From contig NZ_AHOO02000005.1 in assembly GCF_000244755.1 (NCBI RefSeq), forward strand, positions 1,302,001-1,366,000: 64,000 nucleotides of DNA, in the 5' to 3' direction. Position numbers and translations under genes: made by a program. Under the pieces are notes generated by a model. It saw only the letters and a program-made list of their open reading frames with translations. It did no database searches and had not been told where the DNA came from. Every line of letters begins with the position of its first letter. Within the stretch, counting starts at the first letter, position 1. This DNA comes from Leptospira licerasiae serovar Varillal str. VAR 010 (GTDB lineage: Bacteria > Spirochaetota > Leptospiria > Leptospirales > Leptospiraceae). Below are positions 1 through 7,082 of the stretch, piece by piece.

Positions 1-2
1 AA

Positions 3-716
3 TTGGTATGGGGAAAGATCATGAATGCGGGACAGACTTGTGTCGCGCCTGACTATCTACTTTTACCGGAAGGACAAACGGAAGAATTCGTAAAACAAGC
101 TAAGGCTGCCGTAAAATCTTTTTACGGAGAAACTTCTGCAGATATCAAGAACAACAAAGACTTCTGTCGTTTAGTAAACCAAAGAAACTTCCAAAGAGTT
201 TCAGGATATATCCATGAAGCGGTTGAAAAAGGCGGCAAAGTAGTGATGGGAGGAGAAACGGATTCTTCTCAGAACTATATCGAACCGACTCTAATCGCTA
301 ACGTGCCTGAAAGCGCAAGGATCATGGAAGATGAGATCTTTGGACCGGTGCTACCTATCCTAACATACAAAAACCTGGACGAAGCAGTGGAAAAGGTTTT
401 ATCTAAACCGAAGCCGCTCGCGCTCTATGTGTTCGGAAGCAATAACAAATACATCAACAAGGTCCTGAAGGAAACATCTTCCGGAGGAGCTGCAGTGAAT
501 GACGTTATCGTACACTTGGCCAACCCGAACCTACCATTCGGAGGGATCAACCATTCCGGACACGGAAGCTATCATGGATGGTGGGGATTCAGAACATTCT
601 CTCATGAGAAGTCTGTATTCAAACAAGCTCCGTTCTCTTCGATTGAAATGTTATATCCACCTTACACAGGTTTCGTGGATAAGATGCTTCAATTCACAAA
701 GAAGTTCTTCGTTTAA
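3..716 (+). CDS. Aldehyde dehydrogenase family protein (C-terminal part, 5' end outside window)
   Basis: This is the C-terminal half of an NAD(P)-dependent aldehyde dehydrogenase, which oxidises an aldehyde to the acid. The reading frame is open at the left edge, so the real start lies outside the window; 237 codons remain. The catalytic-cysteine signature [11 protein letters not shown] comes within the first 20 residues, followed by EIFGPVLP and by a late [13 protein letters not shown] segment typical of the family. The hydrophobic C-terminus (ending near [10 protein letters not shown]) recalls membrane-associated class 3 fatty aldehyde dehydrogenases. The substrate cannot be told from this fragment. 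A strong terminator follows directly. Confidence 0.93.
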   Translation: MVWGKIMNAGQTCVAPDYLLLPEGQTEEFVKQAKAAVKSFYGETSADIKNNKDFCRLVNQRNFQRVSGYIHEAVEKGGKVVMGGETDSSQNYIEPTLIANVPESARIMEDEIFGPVLPILTYKNLDEAVEKVLSKPKPLALYVFGSNNKYINKVLKETSSGGAAVNDVIVHLANPNLPFGGINHSGHGSYHGWWGFRTFSHEKSVFKQAPFSSIEMLYPPYTGFVDKMLQFTKKFFV

Positions 717-743
717 AAGTTTCTTCTACTTTCTTCGATTTGA

Positions 744-769
744 AAGCCCTCTTCGGAGGGCTTTTTTTA
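744..769 (+). terminator. Rho-independent terminator after aldehyde dehydrogenase
   Basis: An 8-bp perfect stem AAGCCCTC / GAGGGCTT closes on a TTCG tetraloop and runs into a T tract, 27 bases after the aldehyde dehydrogenase stop codon. Confidence 0.9.
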
Positions 770-796
770 TTTTTTGGGCGGTTCCTCACTTCGTTC

Positions 797-877
797 GGAC
801 GGGCTACTTCGGGTTCGTGCATTCGCACTCATCCGGTAAGCCGGACTTGCGCCCTGCGTATCCCTTCCGCAGCGACC
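797..877. repeat. Dispersed structured repeat, copy A
   Basis: This intergenic segment matches 53614-53697 closely over about 80 bases. It shares GGGTTCG(T/C)GCATTCGC, then CTCATCCGG, a CCGGACT block and a GCCCT(G/A)CG block. Hairpin 1 is GTGC-ATTC-GCAC (817-828). Hairpin 2 is CCGG-TAAG-CCGG (833-844). A third possible stem is CTGCG/CGCAG further right. The stems are kept by compensating changes in the other copy. Both copies sit beyond gene ends, after a TTGGGCG string. No open frame here looks like a gene. I infer a mobile or structural intergenic element; its family is unknown to me. Confidence 0.7.
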
Positions 878-936
878 CGAAACACAAAGAGTTTGCACTA
901 AGATCTTTGCAACTCTGCGTGAACAATAAAATCTTT

Positions 937-952
937 TGTTGGAGTTCCAACA
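937..952. repeat. Short palindrome TGTTGGA-GT-TCCAACA
   Basis: A 16-base palindrome with perfect 7-bp arms around GT. A near copy lies 132 bases on, at 1069-1084 (TGTAGGA-GC-TCCAACA), and runs into the last codons of the thioesterase gene. The two probably belong to a dispersed family of short palindromes, but only two copies are seen here and no function is evident. The rest of 880-1062 holds a GC-rich purine/pyrimidine patch (963-1000) and nothing gene-like. Confidence 0.5.
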
Positions 953-1062
953 TGGGTTGGAAGGGCGGCCCCCGCCCTGGTTCGGGTGGCGGAGGAGGGC
1001 TTGTGGGAGAAGCCTTTCCCCTGTATCATAAAATTATAAATCTTTCAATTACAAATTCTAAG

Positions 1063-1494
1063 TTAATTTGTAGGAGCTCCAACATTAACTCCTAATCCTT
1101 CCAGGAATTTGTCCGTATACTTCCATGGTCTTTTCTTGCCGAAATCAAACATGATACAATGAGAGATGGATTCGCAGGAAACTTTGCCGTCGGATTTTCG
1201 TATCAATTTTTGGAACACCTTACATCTGGAGCCGGAGATCTCGCCAAACTGAGTCTCTATTAAAGCGGTGTCCGGATAACGGATTTCCGCTTTATAATCC
1301 GTTTCGCCTCTTAGGATCATCGGACCTATGTTTTCGGATTTCATTTGAGAGAAGGAAAGGCCTGCTTCTTCTAGAGCAACCATTCGTCCTTCGTGAAGGA
1401 ATACTTGGAAGTTCCCGACATTCAAATGGCCGTTCGGATCGCATTGGCTCCAAAGGACCGGGATTTCGTAAAAGAATGATTTAGAGATTTGCAT
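1063..1494 (-). CDS. Acyl-CoA thioesterase, hotdog fold (4HBT-like)
   Basis: The 143-residue protein has the length of a single hotdog-fold thioesterase, which hydrolyses acyl-CoA thioesters in the cytoplasm. Near the N-terminus, VLWSQCDPNGHLNVGNF matches the 4-hydroxybenzoyl-CoA thioesterase type motif, with the acid/Asp and HxN region at the active site. The C-terminal part (KSDGKVSCESISHCIMFDF) fits the second half of the sheet. The start is ATG at 1494. The last codons overlap a short palindrome (1069-1084). It stands alone, convergent with the aldehyde dehydrogenase across a repeat-bearing gap. The acyl substrate is not predictable. Confidence 0.82.
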   Translation of the reverse strand: MQISKSFFYEIPVLWSQCDPNGHLNVGNFQVFLHEGRMVALEEAGLSFSQMKSENIGPMILRGETDYKAEIRYPDTALIETQFGEISGSRCKVFQKLIRKSDGKVSCESISHCIMFDFGKKRPWKYTDKFLEGLGVNVGAPTN

Positions 1495-1598
1495 ATGTCT
1501 TTCCTATTCCTCCAAACTGGAAAGCGCGAGGATTCAGAAAAGGGGAATTTATAGTTTTATGTCAAATTATTAATTGGTTGGAAAAACAAAATATAGGA

Positions 1599-2018
1599 TT
1601 AGAAACTTATCCAGCTAAGATATAAATAAGAGATTCCTATAATTATACAAACAGGCGAATAGATTAAATAATCATATTTTGCGAATTTAGTATTTTTAAT
1701 TTTTTTAAAATAGCCCACCAATCTGAAATCTCCAATGGCTCTTCCTAAAAAGATGAATGAGATCAATAGAGAGAAGACTGCGCTCATTTTGTTTTGAGCG
1801 AAAATATTTCCGGAAGACCAAAGTGCCACTGCTCCGAAGCCAAAGAGTGCGAGTGCAACAAGCAATGTTAGTCCTCTGCTTGGGATAAATGCAGGTTTAC
1901 CGTTCGTTTCTGGAATGACTGTGACTGATATTCGTTTTTCTCCGAATGCCCAGTAAATATGTAATGCGGATAAGAAGAATAAAATGGAAGCTGTGATTGA
2001 ACCTAAGATCTTTTCCAT
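1599..2018 (-). CDS. DUF3995-like small membrane protein
   Basis: A small integral membrane protein of 139 residues with four predicted hydrophobic segments: near the N-terminus (ILGSITASILFFLSALHIYW), around residues 50-70, 80-100, and at the C-terminal end. The pattern LHIYWAFGEK followed by VIP and a central conserved FIPSRGLTLLVA resembles the DUF3995 family, whose function is not known. The ATG at 2018 puts the first membrane segment at the usual place; a TTG at 2057 would add 13 polar residues. No ribosome-binding site decides between them. Single gene, facing the same way as the next one. Confidence 0.65.
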   Translation of the reverse strand: MEKILGSITASILFFLSALHIYWAFGEKRISVTVIPETNGKPAFIPSRGLTLLVALALFGFGAVALWSSGNIFAQNKMSAVFSLLISFIFLGRAIGDFRLVGYFKKIKNTKFAKYDYLIYSPVCIIIGISYLYLSWISF

Positions 2019-2089
2019 TCGAATAGTTTTGACTGAAACTTTTGGTTTGTCCAGCAATCTTATATTTCAGGCTTAAGCGAGAAGGTTTT

Positions 2090-2896
2090 TTAATCTCCAA
2101 AAAAATATAAATATCCTATTTTAAATCCACGATCTATATTCGAATCTGTCCTTGTCTGCAACAGGAGGGAAAAAGTTAAATACCCGTTCGGATTTATAGG
2201 GTACTGAACCCCAGGTGCAATCACGAAATAATCGGAATACGGTGTAATCGTATTCGATACGGTAGTTCTATGACCGAACTCTAAAAGTAAATTCGTTTTA
2301 GAAGGTAGGCCGTACGAAAGAGTTAATCCTGAATATAAGAATCTTTTAAAGTTCTCTTCCGCAGTTTCTTTTCCGGAAGAGTTGGTTTCGGATTCAAAGT
2401 TTACGGTTCCTTGGATGGAGAATGCGCCGAATCTTTTTAACCCGCCAAAATAAGCCCGGATCAGAAATAGATCCGGATTGATATCCGCTTCTTTAGGTTG
2501 GGAGACAGAAGGTCCTAAAAATTGAACTCCGCCACCGAATGATGCAAAATCTGTTTTTACATAATATTTTGCACCCACTGCCCATCTATCCCAACCGCTC
2601 CAAATTTTTCTGGTTGTGGAATAATGATCTATGTATCCGTAACTTGCAGTCACTGAAAATGAATCCGAAAGTTTCATTTCTCCAACTGCGGAAATCTTTC
2701 TATCTCTTTCGTAACCGTCTTCTTGCCTGGGGGTTCTGTCTGTGGCCGTTCCTGCAATATATACTTTGTTATATACTGCCAATTCTTGGTTCAGGTTTGG
2801 GTGTACCGGCCTTTCTTCATTTCCCGGAGCGGGCAATAAAGGAATTATAAAAACTGAATACGAAAGAACGAATGGTATGTAAGTTTTCCATTTCAT
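2090..2896 (-). CDS. Putative outer-membrane beta-barrel protein
   Basis: The 268-residue protein begins MKWKTYIPFVLSYSVFIIPL, a plausible signal peptide ending near residue 22-25. The rest alternates polar and hydrophobic residues in short strands rich in Tyr, Gly and Phe (for example FSVTASYGYIDHY, WAVGAKYYV, FIIAPGVQY-like segments). It ends in an aromatic residue pair (YLYFFGD), as expected for an outer-membrane barrel. I do not recognise a named family. It lies 10 bases downstream of the SGNH lipoprotein gene on the same strand, so the two are probably cotranscribed. Structure is inferred from strand pattern only. Confidence 0.7.
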   Translation of the reverse strand: MKWKTYIPFVLSYSVFIIPLLPAPGNEERPVHPNLNQELAVYNKVYIAGTATDRTPRQEDGYERDRKISAVGEMKLSDSFSVTASYGYIDHYSTTRKIWSGWDRWAVGAKYYVKTDFASFGGGVQFLGPSVSQPKEADINPDLFLIRAYFGGLKRFGAFSIQGTVNFESETNSSGKETAEENFKRFLYSGLTLSYGLPSKTNLLLEFGHRTTVSNTITPYSDYFVIAPGVQYPINPNGYLTFSLLLQTRTDSNIDRGFKIGYLYFFGD

Positions 2897-2906
2897 TTTT
2901 AAGGCC

Positions 2907-3572
2907 TTATTCGTTCAGAAACAAAATTGGAAAGAAAGGTAGTAGCTGTTCTCTAACGGCTTTGGATAGAACTTCATATCCTTTTTCATTTGGATGGGCT
3001 CCATCCGGAATCATATCATCCGTAATCAGGAGTTCGGTATCGATTCTTGGGATAAAGTTAATCCGTTCTTTCATCTTCGCAGTTATCATTGAGGCAGCCA
3101 AAGTTGGCCAAGGAAACTTAACATTCCAAATATTCAGAGCAATGACATGCTTGCATCTTGTTTGTAAGATTTGAATACCTTGCATTTGTCTGTCGATTGT
3201 AGCATCCACTTCTGCTGGATCGGGCGCATAATTGTTTAGGAAATCATTCACTCCACCTTCATATAAACATGCGTCATATCGTTGATGATCTTTTTGGATT
3301 GAGTCGAGAATTATATAAGTGTTCCTTACTGGAAAGGCGAATTTTGCCCCGTTAAATTCAGGAAGCTGCTTCTCAATTGGCCAGGCAGCTATCACGCTAT
3401 CTCCATACATGGCAAGGGAAGGTTTGAGTAGGTATGAAAGAACTTTTTCGGACTCACTTTCTGGAGGTTTATCGCAATTTGATATATGGAAGATAGTGCA
3501 TGCGAAAATTATGGAACTGCAAAAGATTCGCTTTCCGGCGCCTTGAGAATTTTTTGTTGCCCATCCGGCCAT
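2907..3572 (-). CDS. SGNH/GDSL-type hydrolase, probable lipoprotein
   Basis: The 221-residue protein looks like an exported SGNH hydrolase, an esterase or acyl-esterase fold. Block I is MYGDSVIAAWP (Ser59), block III is EGGVNDF (Gly/Asn), and block V is PDGAHPNEKGY (Asp and His near residue 190-195). A hydrophobic N-terminal segment ends in FHISNC, a possible spirochaetal lipobox with Cys33. It is divergent from the MBOAT acyltransferase; the start codons are only 20 bases apart. SGNH proteins often partner MBOAT acyltransferases in surface polysaccharide acylation, so a shared role is likely but inferred. The start could lie further in, since no clear ribosome-binding site is seen. Confidence 0.8.
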   Translation of the reverse strand: MAGWATKNSQGAGKRIFCSSIIFACTIFHISNCDKPPESESEKVLSYLLKPSLAMYGDSVIAAWPIEKQLPEFNGAKFAFPVRNTYIILDSIQKDHQRYDACLYEGGVNDFLNNYAPDPAEVDATIDRQMQGIQILQTRCKHVIALNIWNVKFPWPTLAASMITAKMKERINFIPRIDTELLITDDMIPDGAHPNEKGYEVLSKAVREQLLPFFPILFLNE

Positions 3573-3592
3573 TTAAAACAAACTTTCCAGGA

Positions 3593-4987
3593 ATGATCTT
3601 TAATTCAATAGTTTTTGTTGTATTCTTTATATCTCTTCATCTTCTTTATTGGAAAGCACCTAAAAGATTTGGGAACGCTATTCTTTTGCTTGGCTCTGTA
3701 ATATTCTACGGGTATTGGAGTATTCTTTTTCTCTTCCATTTTCTAGGAACAATATTAATTAACTATCTTCTTTATATATGGGCATCTAAGCATCCAGGCA
3801 GACTTAGTTTGAGTATAACGGTAATATTAAACTTAATAAATCTAGCCTTTTTCAAATACACTTATTTCCTTTTAAATTTTTTTGTGGATTTAGGTATATC
3901 AGGAGATGCAGGAAAACAACTTTTGTTAGATTCAAAGAGTATAGTTCTCCCGTTAGCGATCAGTTTCTATACATTTCAGATATTGGCATTACAGATTGAT
4001 TCGCAAAGAGAAAAATTTTCCGAAAAAATCAGTCTAGAAAAGTTCAGTCTATTTATTTTATTTTTTCCTCAATTAATTGCTGGTCCGATCATGCGGCATG
4101 GAGATTTTTTTGATCAGCTTGATAGAAATCGTCGTTATTCAGGTCTTTCTTTTAATTCGGGTTACATTCTTATAATCGTTGGAGTTATCAAAAAAGTTCT
4201 GATAGCTGATTCGATTTCTGGATTAATAGATCCAGTTTTTTCAAATCCAAGTGAATATGATTCTGTTAGTTTAATCGCCTCTGTCTATGGATTTGCAATT
4301 CAAATATATTGTGATTTCGCAGGTTATACGGATATGGCAAGAGGGATGGCTTTACTTTTAGGTTTTGACATTCCCCCGAATTTTAATGCACCTTATTTTT
4401 CTCTAACATTTAAGGAATTTTGGACTAGATGGCACATAACCCTTTCTACTTGGTTAAGAGATTATTTATACATCTCTCTTGGCGGAAATAGGCAGGGCAA
4501 ATTGCGAACTTTCATAAATTTATTTCTTACTATGCTTCTTGGAGGACTTTGGCATGGGGCGAATTACACATTTATAATTTGGGGATTCTTACACGGTTCA
4601 TATTTGGTTATAGAAAGGTTATTAGGCCTTGAAAGTCCTTCGCGAGAAAGATCAAAGTTTCTTAAAATTATTTCAGCTCTTATTGTATTCCATGCGGTAT
4701 GTTTTGCTTGGATTTTTTTTAGGGCAGACTCTGCTTCGTTATCATTTTCTATGATATCTGGTATCTTTGCTAATTCTGGAAAGATTAGATTATTAGATGT
4801 TGGTCCTTTGCTCTTATTGGTAATTTTAGGACTGTTGACTCAACTCTATGAATATTTACCTAAAGAATCAAAGTCGATTAGTTTTAGATATAGGGAGCTT
4901 GTTGTTCCAGTTTTTGCTTTGATCATTGCTTTCTTGACTGCTTCGGTTTCTTCACAAGCTTCTCCATTTATTTATTTTCAATTCTAA
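3593..4987 (+). CDS. MBOAT family O-acyltransferase (AlgI-like)
   Basis: A polytopic membrane enzyme of 464 residues that passes acyl groups across the inner membrane for O-acylation of an envelope polymer. Family marks seen: YGYWS and the repeated hydrophobic helices near the start, the PQLIAGPIMRHGDFF segment, FWTRWHITLSTWLRDYLYI, and LGGLWHGANYTFIIWG with the catalytic His at about residue 321. The ATG at 3593 starts directly on a hydrophobic helix; an upstream extension to 3500 would overlap the divergent SGNH gene and is rejected. It is 8 bases before the DUF1574 gene, surely one operon. Base composition is clearly more AT-rich than most neighbours. Confidence 0.93.
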   Translation: MIFNSIVFVVFFISLHLLYWKAPKRFGNAILLLGSVIFYGYWSILFLFHFLGTILINYLLYIWASKHPGRLSLSITVILNLINLAFFKYTYFLLNFFVDLGISGDAGKQLLLDSKSIVLPLAISFYTFQILALQIDSQREKFSEKISLEKFSLFILFFPQLIAGPIMRHGDFFDQLDRNRRYSGLSFNSGYILIIVGVIKKVLIADSISGLIDPVFSNPSEYDSVSLIASVYGFAIQIYCDFAGYTDMARGMALLLGFDIPPNFNAPYFSLTFKEFWTRWHITLSTWLRDYLYISLGGNRQGKLRTFINLFLTMLLGGLWHGANYTFIIWGFLHGSYLVIERLLGLESPSRERSKFLKIISALIVFHAVCFAWIFFRADSASLSFSMISGIFANSGKIRLLDVGPLLLLVILGLLTQLYEYLPKESKSISFRYRELVVPVFALIIAFLTASVSSQASPFIYFQF

Positions 4988-4995
4988 GAGATTAT

Positions 4996-6120
4996 ATGAA
5001 AAAATACCTTATTCAAATCTTCTTTCTTTTGTATTTTTTATTAGATAAGCTTGTACTTATTCCTGAAATAAAATACTTTTTAACTGACTCCTTAAAATCT
5101 AATCCATACCAAGAAACCTTAGATGATATAGATCCTAAAGAAGTTGGTATGTTTCCTGTCGAAGGGAAAAAGACTGCTTGGGTATTTGGCTCTTCTCGAT
5201 CATTGCCTTTTTATCATGTACCAAATCATCTACATACTGAAGTAGACCGATTTACGAGTTTGGAAGAAAAATCTCTAGTTGATTCATTTGAATTTTTTGC
5301 GTTCGCAAGTCCTGGATCAAATCCTGCAGTCTTTTTTACTCGATTTACTGAACTGCTGGAAAGAGGGATGTCGCCGGATCTCCTTTTAATTGAAACTTCC
5401 GCTTTCGGGTTTAATAAAAATAATAGATATACAAAGTATGCCAAGTTAGAAGCTATTTCGCTTCCTTTCGTTTTGAAACACCTCGATTCGATCCCGAACG
5501 AATACATTTATGATATAATTACTACAAGATTATTCGCTACCTTAAGGTATAGAATTTCCAGAAAGGCAATCGAAGACAATCTTTCTGGAAAAGCAAAGGC
5601 TGAAGAAGCTATGATTCGTCTTGCAACGATGAATCTAGATAATCAGTTGAGTGATATATTTAGTAGGAAATCAAAAGAAGTTCCTAGAGTTTATTCAGAA
5701 TCTGAGTTTAAAGATTTTTCTCCGTTAGAAGAGGAATCAGATGAATTAAAGCTGAAAATCGAGATCAGCAAGAAAACAATAGAAAAGGAATTTTATAATT
5801 CTTTCAAACAAGATGAATCTATCTGGAAGTTTATGGAAGAGACTCTCAAGAAAGCTAAAGATAGAAAAATTCCAGTCGTACTTTGGATACCTAAGGTCCA
5901 TCCTGAATTAGAAAAGATTCATAAAAAATATAAACTAGAGATTATCTGGAAAGAAAGATTAAAAAATTTAGCGAATCGCTATGATGCGGTGCTGGTCGAT
6001 TTTGAATCTGATGAAAAATTAAAATGCGAGAGATTTTCGGATATTAGTCACCTTTCTTCGAGATGTTATACTGAGCTTTCTTCGGTGCTTTTGAAGAAGG
6101 GCGCACAACAGTTAAAATGA
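4996..6120 (+). CDS. DUF1574-type SGNH-like membrane-anchored protein
   Basis: The 374-residue protein has one N-terminal membrane anchor (IQIFFLLYFLLDKLVLI) and then a large extracytoplasmic part. VFGSSRSLPF (Ser66/67) matches block I of an SGNH-like fold, and the late SDISHLSSRCY resembles the Asp-x-x-His block, so it may be a catalytically active partner like AlgJ/AlgX of alginate acetylation. DUF1574 proteins are expanded in Leptospira and commonly sit beside an MBOAT gene, as here. The ribosome-binding site is weak (AAGAGATT). AT-rich like its partner. The acceptor polymer is unknown. Confidence 0.83.
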   Translation: MKKYLIQIFFLLYFLLDKLVLIPEIKYFLTDSLKSNPYQETLDDIDPKEVGMFPVEGKKTAWVFGSSRSLPFYHVPNHLHTEVDRFTSLEEKSLVDSFEFFAFASPGSNPAVFFTRFTELLERGMSPDLLLIETSAFGFNKNNRYTKYAKLEAISLPFVLKHLDSIPNEYIYDIITTRLFATLRYRISRKAIEDNLSGKAKAEEAMIRLATMNLDNQLSDIFSRKSKEVPRVYSESEFKDFSPLEEESDELKLKIEISKKTIEKEFYNSFKQDESIWKFMEETLKKAKDRKIPVVLWIPKVHPELEKIHKKYKLEIIWKERLKNLANRYDAVLVDFESDEKLKCERFSDISHLSSRCYTELSSVLLKKGAQQLK

Positions 6121-6214
6121 TCTTCGTCTTTTAATGTTTAATACAAGATGTTTAGTATTAATGTAAGCTCATCCAAATTTTTGAAGCTTGAATAAGCTTA
6201 TGTTTCATATTCGT

Positions 6215-6730
6215 TTAAACTAATTTTTTAGCGGCTCCAATGGCAGCTTCATAGTTTGGCTCGCTTGCAATCTCCGGAACTAACTCAACGTACTGGACGG
6301 TATCGTTCTTATCCAAAACGAAAACGGCTCTTGCAGAAAGTCCTTTTAAACCTCCATCTGCGATGTGAGTCCCATACGCTTTTGAAAAAGAGAAGTCCCT
6401 GAATTGAGAGAGCGTGACCAGGTTCGGAGAATCCAATCCTTCCATAGTGCAAAAACGATTCATTGCGAAAGGAAGGTCTCCGGAAACGACTACGGTTACG
6501 ATCCCATCCAGCTTTGCCGCTCTTTCGTGGAATTTTTTAGTTTCCATTGCACATACGGACGTGTCCAAGCTTGGGACCGAAACCAAGATTTTTACTTTTC
6601 CGTTATAATCTTTGAGAGACTTGGTGCTTAAGTCTTTTGCCGTTCCGTTAAAATCCGGAGCCTTTGCACCTACTTCTAATAATTTTCCTTCAAGTTGAAC
6701 TGGGTTACCTTTAAGAGTGACGCTTGCCAT
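6215..6730 (-). CDS. tpx: Thiol peroxidase (Tpx, atypical 2-Cys peroxiredoxin)
   Basis: Cytoplasmic peroxidase that reduces hydrogen and organic peroxides with thioredoxin as reductant. The protein is 171 residues, the usual Tpx length. It has [19 protein letters not shown] at the start, the peroxidatic Cys60 in [14 protein letters not shown], and the resolving Cys94 in NRFCTMEG. The ATG at 6730 is preceded by AAGGAAA at a good distance; an upstream start at 6778 would add 16 residues not seen in the family. It stands alone and is divergent from the ilv leader region. Confidence 0.95.
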   Translation of the reverse strand: MASVTLKGNPVQLEGKLLEVGAKAPDFNGTAKDLSTKSLKDYNGKVKILVSVPSLDTSVCAMETKKFHERAAKLDGIVTVVVSGDLPFAMNRFCTMEGLDSPNLVTLSQFRDFSFSKAYGTHIADGGLKGLSARAVFVLDKNDTVQYVELVPEIASEPNYEAAIGAAKKLV

Positions 6731-6896
6731 TTTTATTTCCTTGGGATGGGATGATACGTCGTAAGCGGATTTGAGCAACGAAAATCTACTTCACGAGCTT
6801 CCTTTTCGGACTCAGGCAAGATAGTAAAAAGTTCTTGCAAATTTTTATAAGTAAATCGTGAATATCTTAAGCGGTTTATCCGTCATTTTCTACGTA

Positions 6897-6992
6897 ATGA
6901 ATAAATTAGGATTACAGTCTAGCCAAACCCTTTGGGTCGTCCTCTGGATGGTGGTAGTGGTCACGCTACCCTGGTCGGCAATTACGCCCTAA
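6897..6992 (+). CDS. ilv leader peptide (attenuation peptide, Val/Leu/Trp-rich)
   Basis: A 31-codon open frame from ATG to TAA lies before a terminator hairpin and ilvB. Its middle reads LWVVLWMVVVVTLPW, so six of the residues are Val, three Trp, and further Leu, with a late Ile. This is the layout of ilv leader peptides such as IvbL of enteric bacteria. There, ribosome stalling at Val/Leu codons when charged tRNA is scarce prevents the terminator from forming. No strong ribosome-binding site is visible (TTTTCTACGTA before ATG). Peptide identity is inferred from codon content, position and the hairpin downstream. Confidence 0.85.
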   Translation: MNKLGLQSSQTLWVVLWMVVVVTLPWSAITP

Positions 6993-7018
6993 GGTTCTTT
7001 CGTAGGCAGCAATCCTCG

Positions 7019-7058
7019 AAAAGCCCCTCTCGGCGTAAAGCCGAGGGGGGCTTTTTTT
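7019..7058 (+). terminator. ilv attenuator (rho-independent terminator)
   Basis: The left arm AAAAGCCCC-T-CTCGGC pairs with GCCGAG-G-GGGGCTTTT around a GTAAA loop, with one T-G wobble, and runs into seven T. It sits 27 bases after the leader peptide stop and 25 before the ilvB start. It therefore must be read through for ilvB expression, which is what an attenuator requires. Confidence 0.88.
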
Positions 7059-7082
7059 ATTTCTACACTGTGTGAGGCAAGA

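Noticed and set aside
499..1095. 198-codon open frame after the aldehyde dehydrogenase
   Set aside because: It runs across the end of a real gene, a terminator and a repeat, and its product has no coherent domain.
6165..6205. AAGCTT-GAAT-AAGCTT hairpin between DUF1574 and tpx
   Set aside because: Short AT-containing stem without a U tract on either strand; could be chance.
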